Of a stretch of DNA of 64,000 nt, positions 38,157 to 52,282 are shown in pieces. Within the stretch, counting starts at the first letter, position 1. Each line of letters starts with the position of its first letter. The notes beneath the pieces were generated by a model. The model made no database searches, was not told the DNA's origin, and saw only the letters and a program-made list of their open reading frames with translations. The DNA is taken from the NCBI GenBank assembly GCA_009767595.1, contig VSDK01008873.1:156968-220967 (forward strand), written 5' to 3'. Position numbers and translations under genes: made by a program. The DNA is from Symbiodinium kawagutii. Taxonomy: Eukaryota; Sar; Dinophyceae; Suessiales; Symbiodiniaceae.

Positions 38157-39353
38157 TGCCGAGGATTCCTGAGCCAAACAGAGATTCCTGAGGATTCCTG
38201 TCCCTTGTGAGGCGACAAGTGTGAGCCAAATTTGCTGAAGGATTGTGGACGAGGTGCTGCCCATTTTTCCTTATGTGGCATTTATGTTCCAAAAAAACCT
38301 CCAACTTCAATTCCAAACGTTCACAAAAGTGTGGAAAGTGCCATGCTTAGTAATTGCCCGGGTGCGAATCATAGTGATGATAGCTCCATGTTGGTAGACC
38401 ATGATAAGCCAGCAGTAACACATGGTCATGGTAGGTCCATGTTGATACACCAGCCCCAGCCACAGCTGGTGATCCGGCTGTGACTCATCTCCGTGCGAGA
38501 TCCATAGATCGCTCCACTGAGGCGAAGGCCAAGTATCGAAGCATCCGCCGCAAGGCGCTGCCGGGTGATGATTCGCAGCGATTCGCATGGGATTAGAAGC
38601 AGGAAAGGTGAGGAAGATTGCCAGATGGCTATGGGTCAATATTAACCAACCACCAATGAAGGATAATGACCACCAATGATAAGGGAAACAATGGCCAATG
38701 ATAGGTGAACCAGGGGTACGGGGTTTTGACCCACAGCCAGATGAATGGTTGGATTCGGCGGTTGATGGAAATTCTGTGATTTGATAGTTGATTCGGGGTT
38801 GATATGATACAATGGCTTTGAACACAATTGAACAGCCAATATTGGTTGATGCTTAGTCATAGCATGGCATCTTGGTCGACTGTTCATTGGGTTTGTGAAG
38901 GGGTTACTCATGTATAGCAACACTTTTTGGCGGCCTTGAATGAATGTCAAGAATGGCAAACACTGTCTACGAATGCCAACCCCACCCAAAAAAATATCAA
39001 CTACCAACCATGATTGGAGATGGTACCGTACCGTGGTTTTGAATTCACCCCTGGATCGTACCTCCAGCCGTTCCCACTCGCAAATCATACCAGATTACCC
39101 GGCCTGCCACTGGATGTGAACTGCCCATTTTGGTCGGTTGGGATTGGGCCTGCCCTGGTTCAGTCTCGCCTGTGCAGAAATTCTCCTCGCGTTTTTTTCC
39201 TGCTGTACATCCAGCCGTGACCAGCTTTTCACCTACAAACCACCAATAACAAAACCACCGAAAACAATTTGGTATCAAAGTGGCTATGCCCCTGGTTGTT
39301 GGCGGAGCAGAACCGGTCCTGATTTTTCCCCGTTGACCTTGGGAAAACCTGCG
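38157..39353. other. intergenic stretch with MITE copy
   Basis: Separates the upstream + strand exons from the LHC gene. Holds MITE copy 4 (38625-38741). Promoter elements are not recognisable. Confidence 0.5.
38625..38741 (+). mobile_element. MITE-like inverted-repeat element, copy 4
   Basis: ATGGCTATGGGTCAATATT at the left, GGTTTTGACCCACAGCCAGA at the right, with the shared core TGAACCAGGGGTACGGGG. Confidence 0.75.
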
Positions 39354-39370
39354 AGCCATTTTGGCCTCAG
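39354..39370 (+). promoter_or_regulatory. relic spliced-leader sequence / trans-splice acceptor
   Basis: AGCCATTTTGGCCTCAG matches the 3' part of the dinoflagellate spliced leader (AGCCATTTTGGCTCAAG): the first 12 bases are exact and the end is near-exact. It ends in AG and lies 41 bases before the LHC start codon. It fits a leader relic left by reverse transcription of a mature mRNA, and its AG could serve as the present trans-splice acceptor. Confidence 0.6.
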
Positions 39371-39411
39371 CTCCATCGATCACCTCTCCACTAGCCCCAC
39401 CAATCTCCACC

Positions 39412-39562
39412 ATGTCCCGGACGGCAGCAACCTTGGCCTTCGCTGCCAGCGGCTTGGCATTTGTGACGCCAACTCAAAATGGTCAGAAAACTGCAGGGTC
39501 TCTGCGAGCCAGCCGGGCAGCACCACAGTCCACCTCGGCTCCAAGCCTTCTGGGCATGGCAG
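39412..39562 (+). CDS. LHC exon 1 (start, plastid-targeting leader)
   Basis: ATG in the context CTCCACCATGTC. It encodes MSRTAATLAFAASGLAFVTP, a hydrophobic signal-like segment ending AFVTP, then a Ser/Ala/Arg-rich transit-like part ending GMA. GA donor at 39563. Confidence 0.88.
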
Positions 39563-42500
39563 GAGCAAGGGTAGCGCGAATGATTTCCAGCAGTTCCAGC
39601 CATATTTTCAACCGCCCATTGGTTGTAGTCACAATCCATCATTCGACATTATGCAGCATCAATCGTTGCGCACCATCATTTCCTACCTACCCTTAGATAG
39701 CCATCATTCATTGTCAAGCATCGACAAAGCCATCATTGACCCTTCTGAAGCACCATAGGCCACCTAGCAGCCGGTGATGTTTCTGGATGCTTGTGGATCT
39801 TTACCTAATTTATATATTATCATGGGAAATGATTGACGATGCTTCAGAATAGTTCGTGATGCTTCGCGATGTTAGAGTGTGGTTAAAGTGATGGTTGGCC
39901 ATGGTTGCTTACTGATGGCTAATGGCGAAATATGGTGAACAAGGAAAGTAATCGATGCTGTGGTGGTCACAATCATGGCTGATAATCCTTCGCCAACCAT
40001 GGCTAAGTGATGCTAAGTGAATCATGCTTGATATGCTGGTTGATGCTGGTCAATGATGGTAATGATGATAATGATATTTGATGCTGGTTAGACAACATGC
40101 GCGAACAAATGCTACTGGTACTAAACATCGATGAGCATCCATAGACCCGAATCATGCCATATCATGTCCATGATCAACCGCCATATTTGCCGCACCATTT
40201 CTTGGCTTTGCAGGAGCCGCTGTCGCAGTCTCAGCCTTTAGCGTCGCAAGCATGAACCGTTCCACTCGCAAGTCCAGCCAGACCGCTCGGCAGGTGGAGG
40301 AACAGCAGTTAAGGGATGGGTTTGTTGATGTGCAATGGTTCGTTAATGGTGGTCGCTGGCGGTCAAGAATGGATCATGATGGTTGATGAACGTTGAGAAT
40401 GTCATAATGATATATATATATATATATATATTTATAACAATAACAATGATAATATGATCATCGTAATTACTTGATAATTTCATCAACTGTGGTGACGGCG
40501 ATCAACCATGTTGAATGATGGATAGTGATGTCAATTGCTTGTTTGATTTTCGGCCGCAGGGTTGGCAAACTTGGTTCCAATTTACCAGGTTGCCAGCATG
40601 GCCGATATGGTGCAAACAAAGTCAATGGCGATATGGCTACCAGGATGTCACTATTGGCCATCGTTTTGTCAAGAGGCGCTATTAAACGCCAAACGACGAC
40701 TTTGTACCCTAATTGCCCTGAATAGTGCCATTACGATTTTTTTTACCACTGTATTACATTGCTAGGGAGTCCAATGTTTCGTTCGTGACGGTTGGTGTTG
40801 GTTGCTGCGCCATGGTTAAGGGTGAATGATGGTGAACAGGTCAACAACAGACAAGCATCAAGAAGCCATTCCTGGCAAGAGCGGTCACAAAGGGTGTAAC
40901 TAAGTAAACCATGATGGTAGATGCAAAGCTGGCGGTGGGGGAAGCGCCGCCAACTTATCAATATGCAAATCATTTGAGCAGATTGAAAAGATGGTAACAC
41001 TTGTCACTTGTTATTTTTTCAAATTCATTTGTCATTTTTCAGCTTGCTAAATAGCCACAGAGGCCTTGTCACCACGCCCTGGCTACAAGACTCGTTTGGT
41101 TCCAGTTGGGATGGCGATGGTGAAGCAGTGGAGCTGGCTGAACTCGTGTAATGGGAAGCGGTTTGGCGGGCCCTTTTCTTGTGAGACTAATGCTACCAAT
41201 TAGGTTGGACATGCTTTTTCTTGTCACTAATGGTCTTGTGAGACGAATAGGTTGGAATGGTGGCAAACTTGTTTGCTCTTCCAACCTATTCGTGACCATT
41301 CCAAACCATGACCTTCGCTTACTGTCATCGTGGATGGGTATAGCGGCAAGCGTCATCAACCTCATCATTCGCGTCGGATTGTCGCCGGATGCATTTGCAA
41401 TTGAACAGCGTTTAACGAACCACAGGTCTGAACTTGAACCGATTAATCGTAACCCCTATTTTGACCATCATTAACCATCACCATCATTAACGATCACAAG
41501 CATCCGTGTGCATCATCGAGGCATGATCCAGCATCATCCAGCAGCGGTGGTCACAGTTCATCATCAGGAATGACAGTGAACCCTCAATCATCAATGGCTC
41601 TTAGCCATGATCAACTTCATGACGCCATACTACGAATGATGAAATGCATCGATTTCATTCATTTCATGACTTGAAAAATCATGCCCAGCGTGCCATAGAT
41701 TCACCTGAGCCCCAGCCAACGCTTTTCTGAAGCCAACCATCACCAGCCACGACCTAACCGATCGCAACTCGCCAAAGAACTTGGATGTAAAATGATCTAG
41801 TGTAAATCCACCCCATCACTGACCAACAGCTCAATTCAACTCCGCAATTCATCATGGCCTACCATCCTTCACTTCCCCAACCAGCGTCAAGCATATAATT
41901 CTTCATAAACATGGTTAATATGCGAGCTATGATTTGAACGAAATCGAAGCCACAAAAACGCTCAAAGAAGCCATCCAGAGGTCCACTGATCCTCATCCAC
42001 CAGTGGTCCACCGTTACCATAGGGCCAGGTCATGCCAGGTCACCATGTCTCAGCTTGGACCTCAGGTGGTGGGTGTCTGTTTGCCTCTGACGGACAAATT
42101 CGATCCATTGGAGCTGAGTAGCACCGATGCCAAGATGGAGCGCTACACAGCAGTGGAGATCAAACATGGCCGGGCACCTTGGAGAACCAACGGGGTAGAC
42201 CATAGCGTTAGATCAATAAGTTAGCATAAAAGTATATAAAAGTACTATCTAACTAAGTTAGATTTGTTGACCCCGATAGTTAGATCTAAGATAAACACCA
42301 TAGTGTTGATCAATACTAAGTATGTTTGTTGACAGAGCACTAGCGGTTTTTAAAGGAAACCTGGGCTGGTGGTTTATTGCTACGATTCTACTATGAAGTA
42401 TGTTACTTTCAATGACTGATTCACGAACGGTTCTACAAGACGATTTGAAAGCATGTTCAAGTTGACGGTCAGTAAATGATAGACTAGGACTTGGCTTACA

Positions 42501-45500
42501 CTGATTGAATGTTGGCAATCGTGGTTCGAAAATGTTACCAATCATCAGTAGTGGTGTTGGGAAGGTTGCGCATGCATGATCATTGCGCTCAGTAACCCAC
42601 GGTGATTGAAACTACGACAAGTCGGCGTATACCATTTGCACAGGGGTTGCAGCCATTGTTACTACTGTAACCATTTTTACTATCCATTGTTGCTAGGCAT
42701 TGTTGCTAGCCATTGTTACTAGGCATGCACTAGTAGGATGTTCATAGCTGTGTGATTATTGGTCGATGGAGACACTTATCATACACTTGTCTGATACTAT
42801 ATTGAGGTAGTTATCTGCGAATAAACGCGTAGTTATGCCCCAGAGGTTCGTAAAACATACTGTAAATCTAATGTGGGGTTTCAGCGAGCAATGGCTGATC
42901 GCTGTTGATGTTTGGTGATGCTGGTTGAGTTGTAGCTGGGCTTTCTATAACCTATGAAGTGAGAGGTCAGATGTCATTAGATGTCATTTACCAACATGAA
43001 GGGATTACGGAAGTAAATTTGAGCACAGACTCTTGTTTTCACGTTGCCTACAGTTTCTCCATCATTCACCATCGCATCGTCTTGAAGAAATACCTCCAAC
43101 TCATCGTTATTAAATGCGAACAAAAGTTTCACAAACCAGTTTCATCTCAAACAATGGTGAAAACACAATTCTAGATAGTCGCTTGAGCATAATCATTTTC
43201 CAACTTTTATTTTTTCGATGCAGCTCGCTGCTTCACTCCCGGCGACTCTAAGGTAGCAATGATTGCGACCATGGGATACATCATGCCGGAGCTCTTTCGA
43301 TTTCCAGGGTGCGAGTCCTTCAAGCACGGCTTGGGCGCTCTGGAGTCCATTCCTCTGGAGGGTTGGGTGCAGCTGGTGGCTCTCGTCGGTGCACATGAGG
43401 CGACGAGTTTCGAGCTGGCAACCTGGTGGTTTCTCAAGCCATAGAGGTACCATGAAGATCATCGGTTGATAGATGTTGATAGAAATCATTTTTAGTAGCA
43501 ATTGACATTACTTGACTGTAATCATTTATGGTAGTAATTAGGGTCCCCTAATTATTAGGGTCCCCTAATCTTAAGAGACAGCCAAGTAGGTTTTGGCCAT
43601 AGTTTTGACGTTTTTTCTTCAGGGAACCCCCTGGGAAACCAGCCATGGTAGATTTTCCACTGCCAGGTTAGTCTACCAGAGGGTTGTGAACCTGACGAGA
43701 ATCGGCAAAAGACCATCATCATTTGGATTGGTTGATGACTCGTTGACTAGTGGAATAGCCACCAGCACAGTGGACTGAACACAAATAAGTTCAATATGGA
43801 ATAGTATTGGAATAGCAAACTAATCACCAGTCAATGTGACCACTTTAAAGTGGAACAGCGGCCACTCTTCCACTATCTTCCACTACGACCAGGTCATTCT
43901 TAAGTGGAAGAGTCACCAGTTCTTCTTTCTTAAGGATTCAAAACATCTAATATTAATTCGATTCATTTTTATATATTTTGATCATCATACAAATATATCT
44001 CAGCTTTAAGTGACAAGTGGAGCTGCAATCAATGTGCTTCGGAGCTTGGAATGCCAGGTGTTGGTGAAGCCACGTGAGGGTGGCCTGGGCTCCTCAGATT
44101 TCGGCCTGGGGACCGAGCTGTTGGACGGCATCGATGAAGAGGAGAGACCTGCTCCCAGTCCCACAGGCAAGTTGGTTGTGAGTCAATGGTAGTATCCCAT
44201 GAATAGTTAATAGGCATTATCAATGGTTAATCATCATTTTTCATGGGAACCATTTTGTTGGTGATGAGTTCGATTGCGGTGATTACTGGTGAAGAACCGC
44301 ACGTGACAACCAACCATGATGATGAATATTGATAAGGGGTATGTTTTGTAAACCACCCCCGCTATACCATAAATAGCTGGTGATCTATCCAAAATACGGG
44401 TGGTTTGCTTTGGCTTGGACCGTTCGTGGAGGAGCTGGAACGCAAGCAAACTTCTGAGAGGAACAACGGCCGCTTGGCGATGATTGCCATCATGGGCCTC
44501 ATGGTGCAGGATGGCATGTTCGGAGAGCCTCCTTTGACCTACATGTCTAAGAACGGATGGTGGGGTGAGCCAGTTCAGTTCTTTGTGCAGCACATCAACA
44601 ATTGTCAATCCTTCGATGGATCTCCGATCCAAAACGGCAGCATTTGCGCTTTGCCCGGTCGCACTGCTCGTACCCAGCGACGGGCAGTGCAGAAGCTGAG
44701 CGAAGGGCCATACGTGGAGACGGAGACGTATCCCAAGGAGATGGAAATGTCTGCTGCTGTGCCGTTCCTTCGCTATCCACAGGCGAGCTGTTTCAAACCG
44801 CCGCTGCAGTTGTGAGAGCTAGGATTGATGGGGCTTACACAATCAGAACCTAGAGAGAGCTACGAATGCAGATGCACGGTTGAACCAATCTGCAAGAATG
44901 AGGGGTTTTTCTTGTTTGCCATTGCTGCTATCATCCTCTTATTTGGGGCATTATTTCCAGTATTGACAATCGCTGACTCGGATTGTGGCTGCATTGTTGA
45001 TTATAATTGGATCACCTCACATTTCTTTCAGAACTGGTTGGCAACAGAAGACAGGAATCACCCAACAACGGGTGATTGTCTATAAAAGTTGAGTGTTACC
45101 GTCGATGAGTAACGTATTTCCTGTGAAAGGAACTTGCCAATGCTTGGGATGCGGGGAAGCTCAATGTAAAACCCGCGAAAGGAAGCATGATTAGTAAGAC
45201 CCCACCATTACGAAGCACAGTTGACCATCACCAACTGCCATCATATGCCCAACATTGTTCAGCCATCATTCATCATCATTCGCCATCATCAGCCATGATC
45301 AATCATCATGTTGACATCGCTACACCAGTCGACCACGATTGCTCACGAATTGCCAGTCTTATCAGTGCCTAGCCTCATGATGGATGACGAGTCACCATGA
45401 GTACGTAACAATCACTATTGACTATTCATCCGATTTCACCCTTGCTATTCATGATGAGCCTTTCACCCTTAGCAACCCCAATAATTCGCAACCCCAACAC

Positions 45501-48500
45501 GGTAACCCCTAACCCCTACAGCGCAACCACCAGCAACCGTAGCCGGGTAGCCTTAGTAGTGCTGCCTTACGGATCACCCTTGGGGTTTAGCACCTCGCCT
45601 GGAGGTGCTGAAAGGCTGGGTCGGTGAGGAGAAAGGCTTCGATCCGTTGGGCGTCACCGACGCGTTGCCCGTGTACTGGGTGCGAGAAGCAGAGCTGAAA
45701 CTGGCCCTGGAACACCATCCCGGGATGGTTGGTGAATGGTGGATGGTGGGTGGTTATTTGATGAGAGAATTTATGGATAATGATGGGTGAGGATGTTTTA
45801 CTATTGGTTGAAAATATGGTTAGGGGTTTATTGGAAGTTGAATGGATGATTAGTGGTTGATAACCCCCATTAATGTTTAAAATTGTTAATTGTCGGTTTA
45901 TGTACATATATCTATACGCGTATGTTTGTGTTTGTTTTCCCATGCTTTATGGTCTAGTCATGGTTGATTATGGTTGGTTGATGGTTGGTTGACGGTTGTT
46001 GAGTGGCTAACACTTGTTGGTGCAGTGATGGCTAGTTAATAGATGATTAATTGATGATTGATGAATAGTGGGTTAATTGATTGTTGAAGAACAGATATAT
46101 ATTTCAGTTCGGTCCTCAGGATAAGAAGGGGAGCGGCCACTTTGACAACCTGGGGTAGCCTGGGTACTTTGGATAGATCAACTGTCCAGCATTCAGATCC
46201 AAGCTGATGATATCGCAGTTCAGTAGAAAAGACAGCTGTTGGAAGATGACAGATCCTCGTATCGCATGATCCACCAAGCAAGTTGTGCACATAGTCAGGC
46301 AGAACAACATAAACAAATACAAATGAGTGTGCACACAATCGTGCCGGATGAAACCAAGTGTTTTGATCAATGATGGGAAGATCATGTCGATGATCCCTGC
46401 GCACAAGTTGGTTTCAACATGTTTCAACCGCCGCCTCACACCCCAGCCGCGCGGCGCCTAAGCGTTGGGGCGAGCCACCAATGCCGCTGAAGCTATTGGA
46501 ATACCTGGGATGAGCAGCCAATCACGTGTATCCCACTGGATCCCAAATCTCTTTGGAAGTGCCGTAGTTTGGTTGGCAATGGTGAAGATATAAGATTTTA
46601 TTGGTTTTCAACCATCAACTGAGCCACCATTGACCATTCACCAACCATCACGAAGCATCAACTAGCCAGCGTAAACCATGATGAAACGCCAAATAAAACA
46701 CTGACCACCCGTGATCAGATGTGTTGTCGCGGACGTTTGGGGCCCTTGGTCAAGCCGACCGCCAGCAGTTTCGAATCCGAGTTATTACTTACACAGCGAT
46801 GACATGTCATAGCAATCCTACCATCAGATCGTTTTCCTAGGATGGTGCGTCATCCTTCACTTGTCATCATTATCCATCATGGCAAGCGTCATTGTTTACC
46901 ATTAACCTTGAATCAACCGTAGTCGCCGTAGTCCACCATCGCCCCAAGCATCAACATTGCTTACCTGACAGGTCGCCGACATGGCCTCCAGAAACTGAAC
47001 CATCATCGAGCCATGAGCCATGATCAAACATCATGAAATATCATGACCATATATTACCATCGTTATTTGGACACAAAAATGAAGCAATCCATTCTATCCA
47101 TATCTATCCATATCTATCCATATCTATCCATCATGTCCATCTCAGGACGCATTTTACATGCTAGGCATCCGGAGGTGCTTCGGGGGTGCTCCCCAGGAAG
47201 CACGGGCGCATCTGCATGTTGGCCACGGTGGGTTGGATCGCCGGTGACCTGGGCTTCCGCTTCCCGGGCGACAAGTTCCAAGCGGTGACCAACAGCTTGG
47301 AAGCGCACGACAAAATGGTGGAAGCTGGAGACTTGGATGGAGAACAGCTGGCTGGTTGGTGGTTTTAACCATGGTTAAGAATGGTTAATCATAGGGGGTA
47401 ACAAGTAACAAGAATGGCTAAACTACTAGTAGTGGTGGATGGTGCTGATGTGGCTGGTAATTAACAATAGTAACCAACCAACCCATAGTAAACTAGCTGG
47501 TTAATGGTTGATGATACCAACTGAGAACAGCTGGCTGGTTGGTGGTTTTAACCATGGTTAAGAATGGTTAATCATAGGGGGTAACAAGTAACAAGAATGG
47601 CTAAACTACTAGTAGTGGTGGATGGTGCTGATGTGGCTGGTAATTAACAATAGTAACCAACCAACCCATAGTAAACTAGCTGGTTAATGGTTGATGATAC
47701 CAACTGAGAACAGCTGGCTGGTTGGTGGTTTTAACCATGGTTAAGAATGGTTAATCATAGGGGGTAACAAGTAACAAGAATGGCTAAACTACTAGTAGTG
47801 GTGGATGGTGCTGATGTGGCTGGTAATTAACAATAGTAACCAACCAACCCATAGTAAACTAGCTGGTTAATGGTTGATGATACCAACTGAGAACAGCTGG
47901 CTGGTTGATGGTGAATAGCTGGTTAATGGTTAATAATAGGGGATGATGACTAACAATTATAGGGGATATATGTTCCAGCCCTGCTGGCCCCCCTCCCCCC
48001 TGGGGGGCCGTCGGGGCCTGGATCTAAGTATTGCATAAGCACAAGTACTGTGTAGGTTGCATGTTGGCAGTATGATATAGATGCTATATGAGTACTATGT
48101 AGGTGGCATATACCCCCCCTCCCCCCCTGTGGTGTGGTGGTGGGTTGGTTTGGGGAGTGGGGTGGTAGTATCTGAGTATTGCATAAGCACAAGTACTGTG
48201 TAGGTTGCATGTTGGTAGCATGATATAGATGCTATATGAGTACTATGTAGGTGGCATATACCCCCCGCTCCCCCCCTGTGGTGTGGTGGTGGGTTGGTTT
48301 GGGGAGTTGGGGTGGTAGTATCTAAGTAGTGCATAAGCACAAGTACTATGTAGGTTGCATGTTGGTAGTATGTAACTAGTATGCAAGTAATATATAGATG
48401 CTATATGGGTACTATGTAGGTGGCATATAGGTAATATATGATATGGGAAGTCTATGGGTAGAATACAGGTAGTATATAGGTAGTATGTAGCTAGTATATG

Positions 48501-51500
48501 GGCAGTATCTTGGTGGCAAACAAATAGTATATAGGTAGCATGTAGGTAGTGTATATGCTATGTAAAATATATGGAGTATGTAGTATGTAGGTAGTATTTA
48601 AGTAGCATATGGGCAGTATGTAGGTAATATATAGGTAATATATAGGTACTATGTAGGTAGCATATATGTAGATGGGTAGTATGTAGGTAGCATATAAGTA
48701 CATAGTTAGTATGTAGGTAGCATACAGGGAGTGTATAGGTAGTACGTAGGTAGCATATAGGCAGTGTACAGGTAGTATGAAAAAATATGTAGGTAGTGTA
48801 TAAGTAGAATTTAGGCAGCATATAGGTAGTACATGAGTGTTATATAAGTAGCACATAGGTAGTATATAGATTCAGGTAGGTGGCCTCTGGGCAGGATGCA
48901 GTGCGTAAACCTCCAAAATGCTGCAAATAGCATGCAAATGGGAGGGTAAGGCTTCAAAATGCTGCAAATAGCATGCAAATGGGAGGGNNNNNNNNNNNNN
49001 NNNNNNNNNNNNNNNNNNNNNNNNNNNNNNNNNNNNNNNNNNNNNNNNNNNNNNNNNNNNNNNNNNNNNNNNNNNNNNNNNNNNGGGGTGTGGGGGGCCG
49101 TGGGGGCCTGGGGCTGGAACATATATGCCAAGTTGGATGGAGAACAGTGGCTGGTGTGGCTGGTAAGTGGTGAATGGTAGGCTGGAGACTTGGAAGAGTG
49201 GGAAGAAACAGTTTAGAAATGGGTAAAACATGGAGAACAGTGGCTGGTTGGTGAATGATTGACATTTTTATACATTTTTCATTCTCCCACTTGTAATTAT
49301 TGACGAATGTCAATCTAGTTGGTTGGTTTCTTTATTCCCCCCCCACTTGTGATTATTAATCAATGTATTCTGGTTGGCTGGTTGTAGAACATTCTGATGA
49401 CCATGGTAAGGTAATGATAAATTGATATTCAGTTGACTGTGGCTGGCAGATGGTGACATTGGTGTCAGTTGCCAATATCTGTGCAAAATGATGAACAGAT
49501 AATGAGTGGTGAGTTTAAGGCCCATGTTTAATTGTGATGATGAATGATGCTTGGTTGATGGTTTTCATTGTTGTTGACTGGTTGTTGATGATGGTTGATG
49601 ATGGTGTTTGGATGGCATACCCAGGACGATGATGAAATGATAATTCATGGATGGGTAATGATGGCTAGCGAAGGTAGATATGGTTCATATCATGATCAAT
49701 GATGGTTGATTGAGGGTTAGATGCTGGTTAACTGATGGTCTATTGTTGGTTGATGGTTGGTTCTTGAATGATTGTTGATATTGGTTGGCCGATGCTGGCA
49801 ATGGTTGATTATCATTAGTAACCATGGCCACGGATGGTTAACAGATTGATAATGATTCCTTTGTCCCTGCTGAGGATTACTAACAAGTGATGATGACCAG
49901 GCATAAATATTTGATATTGGTCTATTTGATCTACCGGTAGTTGATGATGGAATGCGTGATCATTAAGTGATGCTCAGGCAACTGTTCCTGGATAACTAGT
50001 ACGTTTCAAAAACTATGGCTGATGATGGTGAATAATGATGAGTGGTCAACACTCATGGCAGCCACGATATGACGGCTATGATTGGGGATGGTGGTCACTA
50101 TCCATGCGGGGGATTGGGCATGAGTCACAGGCCAATGCTGAAGCGCCGGGTCGGCAATGCCAATGGGTCCTTTAATGTTGCTGCTACTTAATTGCTACAA
50201 CCTTATGTGGTCATACATCGCCAAATGAATACTTTGAGCAGGTGTCCCTTTCCAAACTGGTGCCTTTAAGTTCTTGCACCATCCTTTGGAAAACAGTCTT
50301 GGAAGTTCCGTCGCGTGATGTTAATCTAGAAAGTCTTCTGTCCGAAAGATCTTGGGAATGGAAATCCCAGAAGGCTTTAGTCAAAAGCTTGAAAGAGAAA
50401 GATTTGGCTCCATACTGCTCATTACGATAAGCTCCATAGATTGCGCTTATCCGAACGTGGCAATCCTGCTTGTGGTCGGGCCACGCGGTGCTTCCAGAAT
50501 ATTTCCAAATATTGTGTCCTTTGTTCTGCCGGTTTGGTTCAATGGGTGGCCTACTTCCAGGAGAATGTGATCATCACAAGGGAATTATTCAGCGGTGCTT
50601 GCTCGGCTGCCAGTTCGGGAAAGATTCTATCGAGCACTATTCTTGCTGTTGAATTCTGGGCGTTTTGTTGCTCTTCCCTTCGGCTTCGGGATTTCTTCTC
50701 CCTACAAGTCCAAAGAGATGTTTTTCATGGTTAACTGATGTACTGAAAATTGGCTCATGCAAATTACGCCTTGCAATAATTTTTCACCTCAAAGTCATAC
50801 GAGCAGCGTTGCAGCAACTTCAACGTCAACAAACATTTGATGATCCGAGTGAAAGGAACTGCCTCTGGCCCCACAGCTTATAATTTATAAGATGTCTTTG
50901 CTTTTCGTCTCCTAGCACCACTGGTGACTTTGAGCAAAGACAGGTTAATACCTTGTTCACTTTTGGCTGCTTTGCATCGGAAAGCTAAGTCATACGCAAT
51001 ATGTTCCGTGAAACGATCCGAAAGATTCTCCCAGGATACATGCTGCCCTTCTTGGGTGCCGTTGGTACCTTTGAGCTCTACTCTTTGTGGCTGATCTTCA
51101 AGGGCTGGGAGAAGGAGGCGCGTGGCGCGTCCGCGGCGCTTGGTGCTTCCAGATGCCTGCCGAAAAGGACCCCATTGTGAGTAACTCGTGGGCACCAGGG
51201 TACCACATGGCACCACTGAATCAATTTTCATCTAAATGATCTAAATGATCTAAATGATCTAAATGACTGGTTCTTCTGAAATCCAATGAGCTGAAAGGTT
51301 GCGGCAACGTCGATCAACAGAAAATGGGAACCCAAGATGCAAGGAACACACAGGAACACCTCATGGAGCAATGGTCATGAACAGTCGTGCAGCAATGACG
51401 CAAGCAATGACGCGAGCGATGACGCAATGGCTGGCTCCATCGCTAGACGTACCCTTTGGTAAAGGGTTTAGCTGCTTAGCAGTGCCGCAACATGACTTCC

Positions 51501-52239
51501 CCTGCCACCCGCTTTGTACAGCCCCATAGGTGGGAGGCAGCAGTTACCACCAATTGTGCTCTAGCTGTGGTGTGTTTTCCCAACTCATTGAATGATTCAC
51601 AATTGTTGATAGTGGTTAACCACTGATCATAATCATGATTCATTAAGTAACCATCATAAATCATAAGTCTAAGAATGATTCATTTGTTGCATATTGTTGC
51701 TGATTTCCCTATCATTGACTGTTCCTATCCATCATCAACGCGCTAGCTGCGCCTAGCAGCTAGGCGCCGCTATGGGTCAAGCTCGGTGCCAATCTGGTGA
51801 CGCGACCCATTTGTCTGTTGGTTGGTATTGGCCCAATAGCGTCATTGCTGGCTCTCGTGCATGATTCGTGCCCAAAATAGTGCTTTTGCCATAGCACATC
51901 ACATCATACTCAAAGTCGAAGAATCCTCCACTACTATCGCTATCATCATTGACCCGGAAAAAGTCATGACCAAGCCTTTTTGACCAACAACCAGCTATGG
52001 CCTGCTCCAGTGGTACCACCTATTGGTTCAGACGGTGGCGTCCCGCCATGGCTTCGGCCCAACGCTTGGAGGTGAACCGCGATGCTGGCGACTTCTTCCT
52101 GGGGAAGCAGTTCTTGCCTAAGGATCCCGCGAAGGAGAGGAGTGTAGAATCTTGAGACCGACAAATCCACTGTCATCAGGTATCAGGTGATAGCAAGACA
52201 AAACAAGACTTGGAGTGCATCATGATCACGATCGTCAAT

Positions 52240-52282
<43 letters not shown>

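Noticed and set aside
44825..45085. 86-codon + frame with a hydrophobic segment after LHC exon 6
   Set aside because: Lies in LHC intron 6; no family features, and the phase-consistent LHC model skips it.
48491..48856. Tyr/Leu/Thr-rich minus-strand frame resembling a membrane protein
   Set aside because: Translation of TAGGTAGTATG repeats; hydrophobicity is an artefact.
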